Source: Candidatus Bathyarchaeota archaeon (GTDB taxonomy: Archaea > Thermoproteota > Bathyarchaeia > 40CM-2-53-6). From it: a stretch of 8,888 nucleotides of DNA. Shown one piece after another: positions 5,946 to 8,888 of this stretch. Each line of letters begins with the position of its first letter. The first letter of the stretch is position 1. The notes beneath the pieces are model-generated. The model did not search any database. It saw nothing but the letters and a program-made list of their open reading frames with translations, and was not told the origin of the DNA. Made by a program: the position numbers and the translations under genes. The DNA lies in NCBI GenBank assembly GCA_005888675.1, contig VBBA01000196.1:1-8888 (forward strand), read 5' to 3'.

Positions 5946-6563
5946 ATGCTTTCGCCAGAACTCGAGGCCAAAGCCCTACTCGGCAAGAGTATCAGCGATG
6001 TATACGGCCGTTCTTTGGGACGAATAATTGGTGTCAATCGGAACCAGTTTGGAGAGATGGAAGGATTGGAAGTAGAATCTCCAGGCGGTAATGTCATCGA
6101 CATACCGTCTAAGAGTATCATGCTTACACCGAAGATGGTCACGGCCACACCCGAGTGGAAGGTAGATGCTAACGAGCTCTCAGGCGAAATTGCTACGGTA
6201 AAGAGGCGGATCGTTGCGCTTGAAGGTCTGCGGGACAAGGGAGATGTGGATCGTGAAATATACGAGGAGCTTTTGGAAGCTCAAAGGTCGGGTTACCTGT
6301 CAAAGGTCAAACAGACCGAAGCTCTCGTTGGAGCACTCCGTGCTAAGCTTGAACGGACAAACAATCAGCTAACCAGTCTGACAAAGCATCTAGTAAACGC
6401 TAAACTGGATTATCAGAGCGGTGAGATAGATGAAGCATCCATGAAGCTGGCGGTCGGCTCCATCGAGCCCAGTCTCAAGCCATTGATAGCGGAAAAGAAC
6501 GACCTTTCAAGCACGCTGAAGACACTTGAAGACCTACTCCCGGCCCACGTAAGAGCCTCCTAG
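5946..6563 (+). CDS. CdvA-like PRC-barrel/coiled-coil protein (paralog 2, no C-terminal tail)
   Basis: A 205-residue second CdvA. The PRC-barrel-like domain is at about 11-72 (LLGKSISDVYGRSLGRIIGV at 11-30; PEWKV at 69-73) and a long coiled coil runs from about 75 to 197. It aligns colinearly with the CdvA at 822-1556, including the Trp at residue 71 in both, GDxxxxIYEEL (99-109) against GDIQQDIYEDL, and SGEIDEA (158-164) against SGEFDDA. It stops right at the end of the coiled coil (LLPAHVRAS). The Pro-rich linker and beta-strand tail of CdvA1 are absent, so CdvB recruitment by the known route should not be possible. It lies 34 bases after an ESCRT-III gene that also lacks the matching winged helix. 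GGAGG (5926-5930) lies 15 bases upstream, and an in-frame TAG at 5934-5936 fixes ATG 5946 as the first start. Confidence 0.85.
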   Translation: MLSPELEAKALLGKSISDVYGRSLGRIIGVNRNQFGEMEGLEVESPGGNVIDIPSKSIMLTPKMVTATPEWKVDANELSGEIATVKRRIVALEGLRDKGDVDREIYEELLEAQRSGYLSKVKQTEALVGALRAKLERTNNQLTSLTKHLVNAKLDYQSGEIDEASMKLAVGSIEPSLKPLIAEKNDLSSTLKTLEDLLPAHVRAS

Positions 6564-6580
6564 CAGTTTTCACCGGAGCA

Positions 6581-6587
6581 TTAAAAT
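6581..6587 (+). promoter_or_regulatory. Candidate archaeal TATA box for the nucleotidyltransferase gene
   Basis: TTAAAAT sits in the 87-base gap after the second cdvA, about 65 bases before the GTG start. Archaeal transcription begins roughly 25 bases after the box, which would give a leader of about 40 bases. It is the best TATA-like match in any gap here, but there is no clear BRE, so it is tentative. Confidence 0.35.
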
Positions 6588-6650
6588 CGTAATATCCTGA
6601 CGAGATCAACTCATTAGTCCCAACTAGCGTGAATCGGGAGCCAAGGCGGA

Positions 6651-7391
6651 GTGAGAGCTTTCATCCTTGCGGGAGGATCGGGCACACGCCTCTCGCCACT
6701 TACAAGCTACGTACCGAAATGCATGATACCCGTCGCAGGCCGACCATTCATCGACCACGTAATCGACTATCTTCACAGCCACAACATTCGAGACATAGTT
6801 CTCCTTCTATCCGCAGACGATGCCGAGGTCTTCAAAAACCATCTCGGCGAGGGTTCCAAATTAGGTGTTAAAGTCCAATACAGCATCAGCCCTAGAGCCG
6901 GGACAGCAGCGGCATTACAAGCAGCTTCAGACCTTGTAGACGGCTCCTTCATCATCTACTACGGTGATGTCATGGCCGACTTGGACTTGACAGCGATGCT
7001 TCGATTTCACGAGGAAAAAGGCGCCCTCTGCACATTGGCTCTCAGCAGAGGGGTCAGACTTGATTATGGAGTAGGGAAGCTGGATGGTGAGGGACGCCTG
7101 CAACACTTCGAGGAGAAGCCAATCTTATCAGAATACCCGGTCTCGATCGGCATCTACGCATGCCAGCCCAGATTCCTCTCCTACTGTAAAGTAGGCTCAG
7201 ACCTTGCAGCCGATGTCCTGCCACATCTCATATCAAAAGGAGAAAGAGTGTATGGATATGTCACGGACCAACCTCACCACGACATCGGCTCATTCAAACA
7301 GTTGAACCAAGCCAAGGAATTCTTGGCAACGAAAAAGAAACAGGTCCCATTGTCAGTGTCTCGGTCCAAGAACAAATACAGTGACATCTAG
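6651..7391 (+). CDS. NDP-sugar pyrophosphorylase (sugar-1-phosphate nucleotidyltransferase)
   Basis: A 246-residue single-domain nucleotidyltransferase that should join a sugar-1-phosphate to an NTP, giving an NDP-sugar for surface glycans or N-glycosylation. The nucleotide-binding loop is LAGGSGTRL (6-14), followed by PKCMIPVAGRP (22-32), GTAAAL (84-89), the metal-binding YYGDVMADLDL with Asp106 (103-113), FEEKP (153-157) and the second metal-site region DIGSFKQLNQA (211-221). It resembles the RmlA/GlmU/ManC-type GT-A fold; the exact sugar and base cannot be told. There is no C-terminal left-handed beta helix, so no acyl- or acetyltransferase function. It starts at GTG with GGAG at 6637-6640. 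Its TAG lies within a CTAG shared with the end of the opposite-strand cysS. Confidence 0.88.
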   Translation: MRAFILAGGSGTRLSPLTSYVPKCMIPVAGRPFIDHVIDYLHSHNIRDIVLLLSADDAEVFKNHLGEGSKLGVKVQYSISPRAGTAAALQAASDLVDGSFIIYYGDVMADLDLTAMLRFHEEKGALCTLALSRGVRLDYGVGKLDGEGRLQHFEEKPILSEYPVSIGIYACQPRFLSYCKVGSDLAADVLPHLISKGERVYGYVTDQPHHDIGSFKQLNQAKEFLATKKKQVPLSVSRSKNKYSDI

Positions 7392-8824
7392 GGTTTCTTA
7401 CGTTGGACTTGGTGCTGGCCGATGCTCTTTTTCTGAGGTAGACTATCTTCTACGACTATGCCTATCGACGACAGTCTGTCTCTAATCTTATCTGACAATT
7501 GATATTCGCCTCTAAGGCGAAGCTCTGTTCTAAGCTCTAACAATAGATTGACCAATTCTAAAGAATTCTCCTTGGAGGCCGCATCTACTTGAAGGACGCC
7601 TAAGATCGAACCCAGCTCCTCCAAAGACCGTCGCACCTCTAATCCTACCTTTCCCGGATTCTCGCCAAGTTTCTCGGCAAGACCAACTATCTTGATGTAA
7701 GCCGTCAACGCCCCAGGCGTGTTGAAATCATCATTCATTGCTAGGAAGAACTCTGCCCTAGTATCTTCCAAATCTTTCCGCAATACTTCCTCATCCTCTC
7801 TAATCTTCGGCGGACGAGCAGATGCCAGGACCAACAACTCGTAAGCGCGGCTAAACCGTCGGGCGAGGCTTGAAGCCTGCACCAATGCCTCCTCTGTATA
7901 ATCGACGGGACTCCGGTAATGAGTTGATGCGTAGAAAACGCGTAGGGCATCAACTCCAACCTTGCTGATTGCTTCTTGGATCGGGACGATATTCTTGAGC
8001 GTCTTATGCATCTCCTGCCCCCGTATGTTCAACAGACCAGTATGCAACCAATATTTGGCCAATGGCTCCTTGCCCGTAAGTCCTTCCGCCTGTGCGATCT
8101 CAGCCTCGTGATGGGGAAAGATGAGATCAGTACCGCCACCATGGATGTCGTACGTCGGACCAAAGTAAGTGACCGTCATCGCAGTGTCCTCAATGTGCCA
8201 GCCAGGCCTACCCTTGCCCCACGGACTATCCCACGCGATCTCACCCTGCTTCTGACTCTTCCAGAGCACAAAATCAGCAGGGTTCCTCTTCAACGGGTTA
8301 GGATCAACCCTATGAACAACCAGGTCTTCGATCCGCTGTCTCGACAGCTTGCCATAACCCGGGAACTTTGTGACGTCAAAGTAAACGTCCCCGCTATCAA
8401 CTCGATAAGCGAGCCCTTTCTCGATCAGTCCCTCAATTTGACCGATGATCTCGGGTATATGATCAGAAGCCTTTGGGTACAGGTTGATGCAGTCGACTCT
8501 CATGTCCTTCATGTCCTTGTAGAATAATCGGGCGTAACGGTCCGCAAGCCTCAGCGGATTCTCACTACCCTCATGGGCTCTGTTTATGATCTTGTCGTCG
8601 ATGTCTGTTATGTTCATGACAAAGAATACGCTGAATCCCTTCCAGCGAAGGTACCTCGCGACTATGTCATAGGCGACGTATGTCTTCGCATGACCTATGT
8701 GTGAGACATCGTAGACGGTGGGACCGCAGACGAATAGGTTGACTCGTCCCTCGCGGATTGGTTTGAAACTCTCCTGTTTCCTTGTTAGGGTATTGTAGAC
8801 TCTAAGTTGGGATTGAACGGTCAT
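7388..8824 (-). CDS. cysS: Cysteinyl-tRNA synthetase (class I)
   Basis: A 478-residue enzyme that charges tRNA-Cys with cysteine. The Rossmann catalytic domain shows CGPTVYD with Cys33, the HIGH motif at 42-45, NITDIDDKI (71-79), GWHIEDTAM (208-216) and FPHHEAE (236-242). The KMSKS position reads EMHKT (271-275). A helical bundle and anticodon-binding region complete the C-terminus at a normal family length. Of the four zinc ligands known in E. coli CysRS (Cys28, Cys209, His234, Glu238), Cys33, His238 and Glu242 are kept but the Cys209 position is Asp213. Similar WHI-D-T-A variants are, as far as I recall, seen in some archaeal CysRS, so the enzyme is probably functional. The ATG at 8822-8824 is the start; its promoter would lie in the last 64 bases or beyond. 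Confidence 0.95.
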   Translation of the reverse strand: MTVQSQLRVYNTLTRKQESFKPIREGRVNLFVCGPTVYDVSHIGHAKTYVAYDIVARYLRWKGFSVFFVMNITDIDDKIINRAHEGSENPLRLADRYARLFYKDMKDMRVDCINLYPKASDHIPEIIGQIEGLIEKGLAYRVDSGDVYFDVTKFPGYGKLSRQRIEDLVVHRVDPNPLKRNPADFVLWKSQKQGEIAWDSPWGKGRPGWHIEDTAMTVTYFGPTYDIHGGGTDLIFPHHEAEIAQAEGLTGKEPLAKYWLHTGLLNIRGQEMHKTLKNIVPIQEAISKVGVDALRVFYASTHYRSPVDYTEEALVQASSLARRFSRAYELLVLASARPPKIREDEEVLRKDLEDTRAEFFLAMNDDFNTPGALTAYIKIVGLAEKLGENPGKVGLEVRRSLEELGSILGVLQVDAASKENSLELVNLLLELRTELRLRGEYQLSDKIRDRLSSIGIVVEDSLPQKKSIGQHQVQRKKP

Positions 8825-8888
8825 ACTTCAGACCCTGAGAAATCTCCGCTTCTAACTCATGAAGACGGTGGCGGCTTCGGTGGCTGCG

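Noticed and set aside
7976..8527. A 183-codon + strand open frame opposite cysS
   Set aside because: It lies wholly antisense to the conserved catalytic part of CysRS and shows no family features.
8857..8888. Possible C-terminal end of a leftward gene upstream of cysS, reading QPPKPPPSS then stop
   Set aside because: Only nine codons are inside the window and the other two minus-strand frames are also open, so no frame can be preferred.
1..8888. Mobile elements, CRISPR arrays, tRNA or rRNA genes
   Set aside because: I saw no transposase or integrase motifs, no regularly spaced direct repeats, and no cloverleaf or rRNA-like sequence on either strand.

Overview
The window looks like chromosomal DNA from an archaeon of the TACK group. 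It carries an archaeal ESCRT cell-division (Cdv) locus of the PRC-barrel CdvA / ESCRT-III CdvB / Vps4-like CdvC type. The ESCRT-III cores read most like thaumarchaeal (Nitrososphaeria-type) CdvB proteins. GGAG-type Shine-Dalgarno sequences, GTG and TTG starts, a stand-alone Lrp/AsnC regulator and an archaeal-style CysRS fit this. A finer lineage (Nitrososphaeria, Aigarchaeota-like, Bathyarchaeia-like) cannot be fixed by eye.

Layout: ten genes run rightward and one leftward. Positions 1-124 are a leader with no gene recognised. Positions 125-3626 hold the first Cdv block: a short ESCRT-III protein without a winged helix, a CdvA with a C-terminal beta-strand-like tail, a full CdvB with a C-terminal winged helix, and the CdvC/Vps4 ATPase with an MIT domain. 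An Lrp/AsnC regulator (3626-4135) overlaps the cdvC stop codon by one base. Positions 4136-4570 are a small membrane protein in the same reading frame as the regulator, separated from it only by the TAA stop. Positions 4595-5296 encode an ABC ATPase that lacks the H-loop histidine. Positions 5303-6563 hold a second Cdv block: another short ESCRT-III followed by a second CdvA that lacks the C-terminal tail. After a probable promoter, 6651-7391 encodes a sugar-nucleotide pyrophosphorylase. It converges on, and shares a CTAG with, the leftward cysteinyl-tRNA synthetase gene (7388-8824).

Likely teamwork, inferred from the family: CdvA1 binds membrane through its PRC/coiled-coil scaffold and recruits CdvB by pairing its tail with the CdvB winged helix. 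The two shorter ESCRT-III proteins would join or replace CdvB in the constricting polymer. CdvC would remodel all three by binding their FPxhP (MIM2-like) motifs with its MIT domain. The unusual part is the repeated ESCRT-III/CdvA gene pair: two CdvA paralogs and three ESCRT-III paralogs in one cluster, with a regulator and a degenerate ABC pair between the two blocks. The second CdvA and its ESCRT-III partner lack the known recruitment elements, so they may form a separate or accessory ESCRT machine.
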